Positions 7,605 to 16,226 of a stretch of DNA of 64,000 nt are shown here, in pieces; within the stretch, counting starts at the first letter, position 1; every line of letters starts with the position of its first letter. The stretch is from DAONFI01 sp035403485 (GTDB lineage Bacteria > Planctomycetota > Phycisphaerae > SM23-33), in the NCBI GenBank assembly GCA_964536835.1, contig CAZIAZ010000007.1, positions 7,367 to 71,366 on the forward strand. The letters run 5' to 3'. Below the pieces are notes generated by a model, which saw only the letters and a list, made by a program, of their open reading frames with translations, had not been told where the DNA came from and did not search any database. Position numbers and translations under genes: made by a program.

Positions 7605-9305
7605 ATGTCTGAAAATGACGACAATAATAATGCGGAAAAACCGCTGGATTTCATACGTCAGATGGTTGCCGACGAATGTGCCGGCGGCCGTTGGGGCGGC
7701 AAGGTCATAACGCGTTTTCCGCCCGAGCCGAACGGTTATCTTCACATCGGCCACGCGAAGGCTATCTGCATAGACTTCGGCGTGGCGGAGGAATTCGGCG
7801 GCGAATGTCACATGCGTTTCGACGACACCAATCCTACGAAGGAAGACGATGAATACGTGCAGTCGATTCTTGAGGACATTCACTGGCTGGGTTTCGACTG
7901 GGGCAGACATCTTTACTATGCGTCGGATTATTTCGACAGGATGTACGAATACGCCGTCGAACTCATCAAAGCCGGCAAAGCCTACGTGGACGACCAGACC
8001 GCTGAAGAAATCAGCCTTACCCGCGGCGCCCCGAACGTGCCCGGCCGTGAAAGTCCGTATCGCAACCGCAGCGTCGAAGAGAATCTCGACCTCTTCACTC
8101 GCATGAAGAACGGCGAATTTCCCGACGGGACTAAGGTGTTGCGCGCCAAGATAGACATGGCCAGCCCGAATTTCAATCTTCGCGACCCTATTATGTATCG
8201 CATATTGCACGCCTCTCATCATCGCCAGGGCGACAAGTGGTGCATTTATCCGATGTACGACTGGGCGCACGGCCTTGAGGACAGCATCGAGGGCATAACG
8301 CATTCACTCTGTTCGCTGGAGTTTGAAAATCATCGGCCGTTGTATGACTGGTTTTTAAATCAGCTGCCGCATCTTCATCATCCGCAGCAGACTGAGTTCG
8401 CGCGGCTGAATTTGACGTACACGGTGATGAGCAAACGTAAGCTGTTGCGGCTGGTGCGGGAAAAATTCGTCAGCGGCTGGGACGACCCCCGCATGCCGAC
8501 GCTTTCCGGCATGCGCCGCCGAGGTTACAGCCCGCAGTCGATACGCAATTTCTGCAAGTTAATCGGCGTAAACAAGTTCAATTCCACCGTCGACATGCAG
8601 CTCCTCGAACACTGCCTGCGCGACGACCTCAATAAAACGTCGGCGCGCGTAATGGCTGTAATCGACCCGCTGAAGGTGGTCATTACGAATTATCCTGAAG
8701 GGCAGGTCGAGGAACTTGACGCCGTGAATAATCCGGAAGACCCGACGGCTGGCACGCGTAAAGTACCGTTCAGCCGCGAACTGTACATCGAACGCGACGA
8801 CTTTTTGGAAAATCCGCCAAAGAAATTTTTCCGGCTGTCGCCAGGCGCGGAAGTGCGGCTGAGATATGCGTACTTCGTGACCTGTACGGATGTGGTCAAG
8901 GATGCGAACGGCAATATTACGGAAATTCACTGCACCTACGACCCGGCTACGCGCGGCGGAGATTCGCCGGACGGACGCAAAGTCAAGGGCACGATTCACT
9001 GGGTGTCGGCGGAAAAGGCGATTGATGCAGAGGTGCGTCTATACGAGCAGCTTTTTACAAAAGAAAATCCCGAAGATGTCGCCGAAGGTGAAGATTTTAC
9101 CGTAAATCTGAATCCGAATTCGTTTAAACGCATAACGACGTGCAAGGTTGAGCCGTCGCTTAAAAAGGCAGAACCGCTCGACAGATTCCAGTTTGAGCGA
9201 ATCGGTTATTTCTGCATGGATAAGGATTCCGCGCCGGATAAGCCGGTCTTCAACCGCACGGTTACGCTCAAAGATTCCTGGGCCAGGATTCAGCAGAAAC
9301 TCTGA
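7605..9305 (+). CDS. glnS: Glutaminyl-tRNA synthetase
   Basis: Class-I aminoacyl-tRNA synthetase charging tRNA-Gln. It is 566 residues, normal for bacterial GlnRS. The HIGH motif appears as PPEPNGYLHIGHAKA (about residues 38-52), the KMSKS loop as TVMSKRKL (about residue 268), and FDDTNP is conserved GlnRS sequence. The C-terminal beta-barrel anticodon-binding region is intact. The ATG at 7605 has CGGAG upstream. Having glnS argues for direct Gln charging rather than the GatCAB route alone. A tRNA-Gln(TTG) gene is present at 37424. Confidence 0.97.
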   Translation: MSENDDNNNAEKPLDFIRQMVADECAGGRWGGKVITRFPPEPNGYLHIGHAKAICIDFGVAEEFGGECHMRFDDTNPTKEDDEYVQSILEDIHWLGFDWGRHLYYASDYFDRMYEYAVELIKAGKAYVDDQTAEEISLTRGAPNVPGRESPYRNRSVEENLDLFTRMKNGEFPDGTKVLRAKIDMASPNFNLRDPIMYRILHASHHRQGDKWCIYPMYDWAHGLEDSIEGITHSLCSLEFENHRPLYDWFLNQLPHLHHPQQTEFARLNLTYTVMSKRKLLRLVREKFVSGWDDPRMPTLSGMRRRGYSPQSIRNFCKLIGVNKFNSTVDMQLLEHCLRDDLNKTSARVMAVIDPLKVVITNYPEGQVEELDAVNNPEDPTAGTRKVPFSRELYIERDDFLENPPKKFFRLSPGAEVRLRYAYFVTCTDVVKDANGNITEIHCTYDPATRGGDSPDGRKVKGTIHWVSAEKAIDAEVRLYEQLFTKENPEDVAEGEDFTVNLNPNSFKRITTCKVEPSLKKAEPLDRFQFERIGYFCMDKDSAPDKPVFNRTVTLKDSWARIQQKL

Positions 9306-9506
9306 TGATAAAAAATTCAGGTGTTACCCGTCAGACATGCCGGTAGAGATTTGCTTTGATTATATTAATTGTAGCTAACGGCGTATTATGCAGGGCTTTT
9401 TTGTACACATCTCACTGCCATGCCTGTTGCGGTTGGCTGGCGTGATTTGGTGTAAAAAAATGTCGGCAGGGCGTGTTATATCATCGGCTTTTGCAGCGGT
9501 AAAAAA

Positions 9507-9887
9507 TCATTTCTGATGTTTCGTGTTGTAGTCGTTGATGGCGGCTTTTACGGCCTCTTCCGCCAGCACGGAACAATGAACTTTTACAGCAGGCAGCTGG
9601 AGTTCTTCCGCCAGCACGGAATTTTTGAGCGTTGCGGCTTCTTCGAGCGTTTTGCCCTTCAGCCATTCCGTCGCCAGCGAGCTTGATGCGATAGCGGCGC
9701 AGCAGCCGAATGTCTTGAACTTCGCGTCCGTGATTTTCCCGTTTTCCACTTTTATCTGGACTTTCATGACGTCGCCGCAGGCTGGCGAGCCCTGCGTGCC
9801 TGTGCCGACGTCCGGATCATTCTCGTCCATTGTGCCGACATTCCGCGGATTTTCAAACAGATCCAAGACTTTTTGTGAATATTCCAT
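9507..9887 (-). CDS. iscU: IscU/NifU-type Fe-S scaffold protein
   Basis: Iron-sulfur cluster assembly scaffold of 126 residues. The three cluster ligands are at the classical positions: Cys37 in SPACGD (with Asp39), Cys62/63 in FGCCAA, and Cys105 after His104 in VHCSVLAE. The HscA-recognition loop LPPVK appears as LPAVK. It receives sulfur from the cysteine desulfurase encoded 27 bp upstream on the same strand (iscS then iscU). It starts at 9887 with AGGAAG. No iscR, iscA, hscA/B or ferredoxin gene follows, so this is a minimal NifSU-like pair. Confidence 0.95.
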   Translation of the reverse strand: MEYSQKVLDLFENPRNVGTMDENDPDVGTGTQGSPACGDVMKVQIKVENGKITDAKFKTFGCCAAIASSSLATEWLKGKTLEEAATLKNSVLAEELQLPAVKVHCSVLAEEAVKAAINDYNTKHQK

Positions 9888-9914
9888 AAAACACTTCCTG
9901 TGATTTGAATAAAT

Positions 9915-11204
9915 TTAATCGGTCAGATTTTTTAGCCGGCAGCATAGCTTGTCGGAACAGAGGCTTTTGCATTTCTCTTCCGACGGCATCCACGTGTCCG
10001 GGTTGTTTTCGTCCAGTATTCCCAGCCGCAGATGAGTCTCGTAATCGGGATTCAAATCCCGCGACATCTGTACTGAGCCGGCGATTTTTTCGACTGCGTA
10101 ATCGATGTCAGCCTCGTCGTTGAAGCGGCCCATCGATATTCTCAGCGAGCAGTTCGCCATAGCCGGCGATACGCCGATGGCGTCCAGCACGTAGCTGTGT
10201 TTAAGCGTGGCGCTCGTGCAGGCTGAGCCGCTGGAAACCGCGATGTCGCGGGCACGCATGAAAATGCTCTCCGCCTCCGCATATGCGAAACTGAGATTGG
10301 ACGTGTTTGCCAGCCGCTCGGTAGGATGGCCGTTGATTTTTACATATTTTATTCTGCTCATGAGGCCTTTCTCAAGGCGGTCGCGCAGCTTGAGCATTTT
10401 TGTCCATTCGTCAGTCATTTCGGTGGCTGCTATTTCGCAGGCTTTGCCGAGTGCGACTATGCCCGGCACGTTCAGTGTGCCGCTTCGCATGTTCCTCTCA
10501 TGGCCGCCGCCGTGCATCTGTATCGCAAGCTGTACCACCGGATTGCGACGGCGGACGTAAAGTGCGCCTATGCCTTTTGGGGCGTAGAGCTTGTGGCCGG
10601 ACATGCTCAGCAAATCCATGTGCATAGCCTGAACGTCGATGGGCAGTTTGCCGACGGCTTGAGTGGCGTCGCAGTGGAAAATCACGCCGCGCTCGTGGGC
10701 TACTACGCCGATTTCCTTCACCGGATGTAATGTGCCGATTTCATTATTAGCCAGCATCAGCGTGATAAGTATCGTATCCGGCCGGATTGCGTCTGATACC
10801 TGTTGTGCGGCGACGCGGCCATATTTGTCCGGCGCTAACCACGTGATTTCATAACCCTTCGATTCCAGGTATTTACAGGTGTCGAGGACGGCTTTGTGCT
10901 CTGTTGTGCAGGTGATGATGTGCTTGCCCCTGGCAGCGAGTTTTTCAGCAATGCCTTTTATGGCGAGATTGTCGCTTTCCGTCGCGCCGGACGTGAAGAC
11001 GATTTCTTCCTTGGTCTCGGTGTGAAGAAGGTCGGCGATATTCTGGCGGGCGTTTTCAACGGCGTGCGACGCTTCCAGGCCGAAGCTATGCGAACGGCTG
11101 GCTGCATTGCCGAAGTGATCCTTGAGATATGGGAGCATGGCGTCCAGCACGCGAGGGTCGACTGGCGTGGTGGCGTTATTGTCGAGATAAACCGGTAACT
11201 TCAT
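9915..11204 (-). CDS. iscS: Cysteine desulfurase (IscS/NifS)
   Basis: PLP enzyme that converts cysteine to alanine and transfers persulfide sulfur to IscU. Motifs in order: LDNNATTPVDP at the N-terminus, TSGATESDNLAIKG, HCDATQAVGK, the PLP lysine in SGHKLYAPKG (near residue 205), GHERNMRSGTLNV, and the persulfide Cys in SSGSACTSA (near residue 325). The protein is 429 residues, longer than the usual ~390. The extra C-terminal tail contains the cysteine-rich sequence CKSLCSDKLCC. The ATG at 11204 has AGGAAT upstream. It is first in the iscS-iscU pair. Confidence 0.95.
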   Translation of the reverse strand: MKLPVYLDNNATTPVDPRVLDAMLPYLKDHFGNAASRSHSFGLEASHAVENARQNIADLLHTETKEEIVFTSGATESDNLAIKGIAEKLAARGKHIITCTTEHKAVLDTCKYLESKGYEITWLAPDKYGRVAAQQVSDAIRPDTILITLMLANNEIGTLHPVKEIGVVAHERGVIFHCDATQAVGKLPIDVQAMHMDLLSMSGHKLYAPKGIGALYVRRRNPVVQLAIQMHGGGHERNMRSGTLNVPGIVALGKACEIAATEMTDEWTKMLKLRDRLEKGLMSRIKYVKINGHPTERLANTSNLSFAYAEAESIFMRARDIAVSSGSACTSATLKHSYVLDAIGVSPAMANCSLRISMGRFNDEADIDYAVEKIAGSVQMSRDLNPDYETHLRLGILDENNPDTWMPSEEKCKSLCSDKLCCRLKNLTD

Positions 11205-11669
11205 CTTTTATTCCTGTTATGTAACTACGGGCAAAACATTATATTGTCGCAGCCGGCTAATACCAATTCAAAATTTTTGCAAGGCTGCAAAAGATTATTT
11301 TGTAAAAGATTTTGAGCTTGTTGCCAGTTTTTTTTTGACTGCGTCCGTCTGTATCGACAATCAAAAAGCAGGCTGGCCTGCTTGAACTTTCAAAAAAAAT
11401 CTTTTGCGAATCATATTTTAACATCTTTTCATCGCAATGTTACGAAATGGAATGCATTTAGCCGGCAGCCCTGGATGTTTTGTAAATTTTTACCGTAAAT
11501 ATTGTAAGGTAAATGCCTTAGTCAATAAAATTTTCCTGTGGACAAGCTGTGGATAAATATTGCAAGTGCTTGTTTTTAAAGTAGTTGAAATACAAAAAGT
11601 TTTTGTAAAACTTCTGTTGGAATTGCTTGAACTTTGCCGATAAAGAGTTTAGATTAGGAGGCCATAAAG
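11205..11669. other. AT-rich intergenic region with two DnaA-box-like sites
   Basis: A 465-bp non-coding gap between divergent genes, markedly richer in A/T than its surroundings. At 11537-11545 (TGTGGACAA) and 11548-11556 (TGTGGATAA) lie two tandem sites 11 bp apart. The second is the exact complement of the TTATCCACA DnaA consensus and the first differs by one base. A small inverted repeat (TAAGG / CCTTA, 11505-11520) precedes them. It could be an origin or a DnaA-binding regulatory region. The promoters of iscS and the amidase gene must also lie here. Confidence 0.35.
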
Positions 11670-12269
11670 GTGCTGCTTACCGTAAGAGAGACAATACTGG
11701 GAATCGTGATGATTGACGGCAGGACAGTTAAAGTGTTGTTATCACTGCTGGTCGCCATGACCGGCGGTGCCCTTCTTCTTATGTCCATGGATTCCATGCC
11801 TCCTCAGAATGCCACTTCCGCCAGCATTATCGGCAAAGTTGATTATACCCAGATGGGCCTGACCCACACGTGGCGCAGGATTGTGGTTCATTCCGCAACG
11901 GATATGAACGATTCTCTCCCGCAACGATGCCATTTCATCATATCCGCCGATGCTAATACGTCGGGCAAGGGTGTGGTTGCAACCGATTTGTGGACCAGGC
12001 AGGTTCGTGGTTATCATGTGATGATACCCGGCCATGATTTCGACAGCGACAGCATCGGCATCTGCCTGATAGGCGATTTTTCCGCCAAAGGCCCTGGCCG
12101 CGAACAGTTCAACGCCCTGGTGACGCTCGTAAACAAACTTCAGAAACGTTGCGGCATTGCCGCAGATTGCGTTTACATCAACAATCAGCTCGATCCGTCC
12201 AGCGATCAGCCAGGCAAGGCATTTCCGACGGAAATGTTCAACCGCTATCTGCTGAAGAATCTTGATTGA
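11670..12269 (+). CDS. Amidase_2-like (AmpD/PGRP-type) protein, probably inactive
   Basis: A 199-residue protein with an N-terminal membrane anchor (about residues 20-42, VKVLLSLLVAMTGGALLLM) and a domain resembling N-acetylmuramoyl-L-alanine amidases. RRIVVHSAT carries the first zinc His, GYHVMIPG and SIGICLIGDFS are core strands, and DQPGKAFP resembles the AmpD TDPGPAF motif. The second zinc His, expected a few residues before that motif (GH-D), appears to be replaced (INNQLDP), so hydrolysis is doubtful and a binding role is possible. The GTG at 11670 is chosen because AGGAGG lies eight bases upstream. It faces away from iscS. Confidence 0.65.
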   Translation: MLLTVRETILGIVMIDGRTVKVLLSLLVAMTGGALLLMSMDSMPPQNATSASIIGKVDYTQMGLTHTWRRIVVHSATDMNDSLPQRCHFIISADANTSGKGVVATDLWTRQVRGYHVMIPGHDFDSDSIGICLIGDFSAKGPGREQFNALVTLVNKLQKRCGIAADCVYINNQLDPSSDQPGKAFPTEMFNRYLLKNLD

Positions 12270-12294
12270 TTTTTCAGGATGTCTGTTAAGAATT

Positions 12295-12463
12295 TCTAGA
12301 ACCTATCCCAAAAACATGGGCGTCGCCGAAATCGAGCAATTTTGCGGGCTGGCAAGGAAGAAAAATGGCAGCATATTTAAGGATATTCTGCCGTTTTTCT
12401 GACGCCGCCAGGCTGCAAAAGGGCCGATTGCAGGCAGCCAAGGTTTTTGGGATAGGTTCTAGA
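12295..12463. repeat. Long palindromic repeat, copy 1
   Basis: Perfect 21-bp terminal inverted repeats (TCTAGAACCTATCCCAAAAAC at 12295-12315 and its complement at 12443-12463) enclose about 125 bp. The interior contains, on the minus strand, the CTTCCTTGCCAGCC core shared with copies at 27540, 42207 and 56854. No ORF with a ribosome binding site is inside. It lies just after the amidase gene and before the sirtuin gene. Confidence 0.8.
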
Positions 12464-12533
12464 ATCCATCCCTCAATACGGGTGTCGCCAAAATTGCCGA
12501 TTGCAGGCAGCCGAGGTTTTGTGAATGGTTTTT
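12461..12533. repeat. Short form of the palindromic repeat, copy 2
   Basis: Begins where copy 1 ends and repeats its outer parts without the core: AGAATCCATCCCTC at the left, GTGTCGCC, then GATTGCAGGCAGCC as in copy 1. It is similar along its length to the reverse complement of 42409-42476. A fragment CATTTTGTTAGAA at 12555 matches the end of the 27540 copy. Confidence 0.6.
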
Positions 12534-12587
12534 TAAAAAATCCGTGCCTTGATTCATTTTGTTAGAAACTTCAGTTTTTTGACTATC

Positions 12588-13337
12588 ATGCAACAAACTA
12601 TTACACCTGAAATTTGCGCGGCAAAAATCCGAAACGCGAAAAATATCGCAGTGCTGACAGGCGCCGGCATATCGACGGCAGCCGGCATACCGGACTTTCG
12701 CAGCCCGACGGGCATATACAACTCTGGCCGCTACAATGCAGATGTCGTGTTCGATATCAATTATTTTTATCGCGACCCGTCGGAATTTTACAGATTCACT
12801 CGGGATTTGCTGGCGATTGTCGATACGCTTTCTCCGACGTTCACGCACAGATTTCTGGCTGACATGGAACGGGCCGGCATGCTGTCTGCGGTTGTAACGC
12901 AGAATATCGACCCTCTTCACTATACTGCCGGCAGTAAAAATGTCATACCGATTCACGGCAATTACAACACGTCGCACTGCCTTGAGTGCGGGCGTGAATA
13001 TTCGCTGGCTGACCTGGAACGCATGCTCGGCGAGATGGACATCCCGCGGTGCGATTGCAATAAACGTGGCATAATCAAGCCGGACGTAGTATTTTTCGGC
13101 GAAGCAGTCAACCGGATATTCGACGCCCAGCGTGCCGCCAGAGAGTCCGACCTGTTCTTCGTGCTCGGTTCTTCGCTGGTGGTCTATCCAGCCGCTATGC
13201 TGCCGCATATTGCCGGCGGTGAGGTCGTAATAGTGAACAGGGGGCCGGTCGCATTCGAGCCGGCGGACGGCAGATATTTCGTCGATGGCGACCTTGATGG
13301 ATTTTTCCGAAAAGTTGCGGAATTCATCAAACTCTGA
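12588..13337 (+). CDS. Sir2-family NAD-dependent protein deacylase
   Basis: Sirtuin of 249 residues. It removes acyl groups from lysines using NAD, giving nicotinamide and O-acyl-ADP-ribose. TGAGISTAAGIPDFR is the NAD-binding motif, TQNIDPLH the nicotinamide/ribose region, and IPIHGNY carries the catalytic His. The zinc cysteines are CLECG and the tight pair CDC in PRCDCNKRG. GSSLVVYPA is the C-terminal Rossmann signature. The ATG at 12588 is chosen over the in-frame TTG at 12549, which lies in repeat DNA. Neither has a clear ribosome binding site. It is flanked on both sides by palindromic-repeat fragments. Confidence 0.92.
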   Translation: MQQTITPEICAAKIRNAKNIAVLTGAGISTAAGIPDFRSPTGIYNSGRYNADVVFDINYFYRDPSEFYRFTRDLLAIVDTLSPTFTHRFLADMERAGMLSAVVTQNIDPLHYTAGSKNVIPIHGNYNTSHCLECGREYSLADLERMLGEMDIPRCDCNKRGIIKPDVVFFGEAVNRIFDAQRAARESDLFFVLGSSLVVYPAAMLPHIAGGEVVIVNRGPVAFEPADGRYFVDGDLDGFFRKVAEFIKL

Positions 13338-13345
13338 GCTTTTTA

Positions 13346-13400
13346 GAATCCATCCCCGAAACATGGGCGTTGCTATGGCTGCAAAAGAGCCGATTTTTCA
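13346..13400. repeat. Fragment of the palindromic repeat, copy 3
   Basis: AGAATCCATCCCCG followed by AACATGGGCGTTGC matches the left end of copy 1, and GGCTGCAAAAGAGCCGATT matches a piece of its right half. It sits directly after the sirtuin stop codon. Confidence 0.55.
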
Positions 13401-13501
13401 TGGTTGTCGTAATAATCGCCGACAAATACAGGGAACTCAACGCGGTGTAAAATGAGTATAAAAAAATTCTCGAAATGAAAATTTTTTGAGAGAGTCATTC
13501 A

Positions 13502-13541
13502 AAAAAACGGACGGCCTTCGATTGAAAGCCGTCCGTTTTTT
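13502..13541. terminator. Bidirectional terminator between the sirtuin gene and pgi
   Basis: Stem CGGACGGC / GCCGTCCG with A-run and T-run flanks on either side, so it works in both directions. On the minus strand it ends pgi, whose stop codon is about 20 bp away. Confidence 0.8.
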
Positions 13542-13561
13542 AATGTGCGAATCAGTGTTAA

Positions 13562-14962
13562 TTACGCCTGATAGCGTCTGTCCATGCGGACGAAGGATTT
13601 CATCTTTTCGGCGAGTTCTTCGTAGCCTTTGCGGCCCATGAGGGCGAAGGTGGCTTTTTTGCCGAGTTCGACAGCCGGCTGGTCATAAGCGTTGATGTTC
13701 ATCAATTCGCCCATGATGCTGGTTGTGAATTCGTACAGGAACAGGAATTCGCCGATGTAGCGTTCGCTGATTTCAGGAAAAGTCAGCGTGACGCTGGGCC
13801 GTTGCGAAACGGTCATGGCGTATTCGGTGGCGAGTTTTTCGGCTTGCAGGAGTTTGCTCATGCGTTTTTTCCGCAGGTAACTCATGCCCTGAATATCGTC
13901 GAATGTGTTGGGTACGCGGATGTCTTCGGGCTGTTTCTTTACGTCGAGGAAGACGGTGAATTTGTCGTTCGGCCCTTCGCGGTAGAGCTGTACCTGCGAA
14001 TGTTGGTCGGTTGTGCCGAGGGCTTTGATTGGGGTCGGGCCGGTGAAGACTTCGTTGCCTTCGCGGTCGTACTGCTTGCCGAGGCTTTCGGCCCACAGCT
14101 GGCGATACCAGTCCGCCAGCATGTACAGGCGGTTGGAATACGACATCATCACATGCATGGGTTTCTTTTTCTTGGTGAACATGATGTACTTGATGGCTGC
14201 CAGGATGGTGGCTGGGTTCTGCATCACGTCCATGACTTCCGCCCGCTGCCGCATGGCGTTGGCGCCTTCGAGTAGTTTGTCGATGTCGATGCCGCACATG
14301 GCTGCACTGAAGAGGCCGACCGGCGAAAGCACGCTGAAACGGCCGCCGACGTCGCCTGGTACGGGCAGCATGGCGTAGCCTTCCTTTTTGGCTATGTCGT
14401 GCAGAGTGCCCTTCGACGCATCGGTGGTGGCTACGATACGAGACGCGAAGTTATCGCCAATCTTGTCACGCAGCATCTGACGGAACAGCATGAACTGGCT
14501 GGCGGTCTCTGCCGTTTCGCCGGATTTGCTGATTACGTTTACAAGTGTGGAAGACGCCCTGCGGGAAACGAATTTGAGTACGTCGTGTACGTAGCATGGG
14601 TCGACGTTGTCCAGAACGAACAGCCGTGGGCCTTTGCGCTTGCGCTCAGTGAGAATGTTATATGTCGATGGATTTAATGCGCTCTGCAATGCAATATTGC
14701 CCAGCGCACTGCCGCCTATGCCCAGAACGACCATGTCGGTGGTGTTTTCTTTATAACGTGCCACCAGGTCGGTTACCTGTTTTCTGTATGTTTCGTTCGT
14801 TGGCAGAGTCGCGTAGCCGAGCTTTCCGTCGTGGCATTGCGAGACGACTGCTTCGTGCGCCTTGCGAAGACGCGGTTCGATTTCTGCCAGGTCCGTCGGG
14901 GTGACTCCGTTGCGGGCTCCCACGCGTTTGTGCGTAGCATTCTTCCAAAAGAGCGTAAGCAT
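13562..14962 (-). CDS. pgi: Glucose-6-phosphate isomerase
   Basis: Interconverts glucose-6-phosphate and fructose-6-phosphate in glycolysis and gluconeogenesis. It is 466 residues, the shorter bacterial form. The SIS-domain signatures are GIGGSALGN (about residue 85) and VISKSGETAET (about residue 145). GPTPIKALGTTDQHSQ supplies the catalytic Glu/His region, and NAYDQPAVELGK is the C-terminal PGI signature with the catalytic Lys. The ATG at 14962 is preferred; the GTG nine codons upstream would add residues outside the family. It is a single gene ending at the terminator at 13502. Confidence 0.96.
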   Translation of the reverse strand: MLTLFWKNATHKRVGARNGVTPTDLAEIEPRLRKAHEAVVSQCHDGKLGYATLPTNETYRKQVTDLVARYKENTTDMVVLGIGGSALGNIALQSALNPSTYNILTERKRKGPRLFVLDNVDPCYVHDVLKFVSRRASSTLVNVISKSGETAETASQFMLFRQMLRDKIGDNFASRIVATTDASKGTLHDIAKKEGYAMLPVPGDVGGRFSVLSPVGLFSAAMCGIDIDKLLEGANAMRQRAEVMDVMQNPATILAAIKYIMFTKKKKPMHVMMSYSNRLYMLADWYRQLWAESLGKQYDREGNEVFTGPTPIKALGTTDQHSQVQLYREGPNDKFTVFLDVKKQPEDIRVPNTFDDIQGMSYLRKKRMSKLLQAEKLATEYAMTVSQRPSVTLTFPEISERYIGEFLFLYEFTTSIMGELMNINAYDQPAVELGKKATFALMGRKGYEELAEKMKSFVRMDRRYQA

Positions 14963-15578
14963 ATCGTTTCTGACCTTTCCTGAACACACTCTATGTAGTT
15001 CAAATTAATTGCGAGGCGTTTGAGCGGCTGGCCCCACGTGGGCTGCCAGGAATTCAAACGCCTGTAACACTATCATACATTTCTAAAACATCTTCCACAC
15101 ATTCCGCCCGTGCGGATAACAGCCGTGGTTACTCTGAAAGTACGGAATTTTATTAATTGTCTGCCTTTTTGCAAGTTTCAAAAGCATTTTTCTGAAAAAA
15201 TGTTTAAACAAATCACTCCCCTATATCGGATAACCTCTCTTTTGTGCGGCAGATACGTCGTTGGATGCAAGGCGGTATTCTACGAAGAAAATTGTTGAAT
15301 TTCCATAAAAAAGGTTTAAAAATGCTGAAATGCCGCTGATTCCTTATTCGTTGGGAAATTACAGAAGCCTTTTACGGCGATTTTGGGGAAACGCAAATCA
15401 GAATAAGAATATACTGCCATTCATTTAGCCGGCGAACCTGATAATATTTTTACATTTTACCTTGAAGAACAAGAAGTTACGGAATACCATTACATATAGG
15501 AAACGGAAAGTCCTGTTGAGTTGCGGTGAGGGCTGCGGCTTGTAAGGGACTGAATTCACAACACTTAAGGAGCGCGTC
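14963..15578. other. Intergenic region upstream of pgi with an inverted repeat
   Basis: About 615 bp without a supportable gene. At 15014-15063 a 10-bp inverted repeat (AGGCGTTTGA / TCAAACGCCT) encloses a GC-rich second palindrome, CCCACGTGGG. It lies about 50 bp upstream of pgi on its strand and could be a leader hairpin or an old terminator. The rest (15064-15560) is AT-rich and holds only short ORFs without ribosome binding sites. The promoters of pgi and of the lipoprotein at 15579 should be here. Confidence 0.4.
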
Positions 15579-15992
15579 ATGAAAAAAGCCATCGTTGCCG
15601 TGTTTTTGGGCGGGTTGATTTTCGCAGGCTGCGACAAGCCGGTTGAAATAGAATTCCAAAAACCCACAGGAACAAAAATGGTTACCATGGGACATGAATA
15701 TACCTGGCCGGCGAAAATAACTTTCCAGCGAAGTGATGATGTAAATCAGATTAAGGACTACGATGTAAAACTTACAATCCCAAGCAATCAGGGCATGATA
15801 GAGGCATCGGGCAAGATATCGTTCTATCCGTTCAAGGCTACCGACGAAGCCACTCTGACCACTTATATGTTCTCCTTCTCAGCGAAAGACCTTGAGCGGT
15901 TGTACAACGGCGAAGTTATTACCGTAAAAGCCGACAACGCCGACGACCAGCTTATGTATAAGATGATTCTCGGCACTGGCAAGAATAAATAA
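15579..15992 (+). CDS. Small lipoprotein, unknown
   Basis: A 137-residue protein with a lipoprotein signal peptide (lipobox IFAGC, Cys18). The mature part of about 120 residues appears beta-rich and has no motif I recognise. The ATG at 15579 has AAGGAG upstream and a clear terminator follows, so it is a genuine monocistronic gene. It is predicted to be anchored in the inner or outer membrane facing the periplasm. It is adjacent to the dtxR region, but the terminator between them argues against co-transcription. Confidence 0.75.
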   Translation: MKKAIVAVFLGGLIFAGCDKPVEIEFQKPTGTKMVTMGHEYTWPAKITFQRSDDVNQIKDYDVKLTIPSNQGMIEASGKISFYPFKATDEATLTTYMFSFSAKDLERLYNGEVITVKADNADDQLMYKMILGTGKNK

Positions 15993-16026
15993 ACAGAACA
16001 AATCAGAATCAGGTTTATCCGAAATG

Positions 16027-16057
16027 AAAAACCGTCGGGCCGCCCGGCGGTTTTTTT
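16027..16057 (+). terminator. Rho-independent terminator of the lipoprotein gene
   Basis: AAAACCGTCGGGC paired with GCCCGGCGGTTTT, followed by a run of T. It starts 34 bp after the stop codon at 15992. Confidence 0.85.
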
Positions 16058-16079
16058 ATTCCCTGGTATCTACCTGCAC

Positions 16080-16151
16080 TTTTAGGCACCACTCTAAAAA
16101 ATTTTTGAATTGTGCTTGACAAAAAGTTCGGCTAAAAGTATTTTGTTCGGC
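16080..16151 (+). promoter_or_regulatory. Promoter of the DtxR-type regulator with candidate operators
   Basis: TTGACA at 16116-16121, 17 bp, then TATTTT at 16139-16144. A dyad TTTTAG-8-CTAAAA lies just upstream (16080-16099). GTTCGGC is repeated at 16126 and 16145, on either side of the -10. DtxR-family sites are dyads built on TTAGG-like half-sites, so the upstream dyad and the -10 region are candidate autoregulatory operators. Which is used is unknown. Confidence 0.45.
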
Positions 16152-16226
16152 ACGACTAACTTTTGGGCTTTTTATAATTCTTCATGACTTGATTTTATTA
16201 GCCGAGTTTTTTACTGGTGCGAGACA

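Noticed and set aside
12365..12565. 66-codon ORF within palindromic repeat copy 1 and 2
   Set aside because: It is made up of repeat sequence and no start signal precedes it.
12459..13364. 301-codon open frame antisense to the sirtuin gene
   Set aside because: Covers the sirtuin and repeat DNA; no known motif or start signal.
15110..15298. 62-codon ORF in the gap upstream of pgi
   Set aside because: No ribosome binding site, no recognisable domain, AT-rich context; left unannotated.
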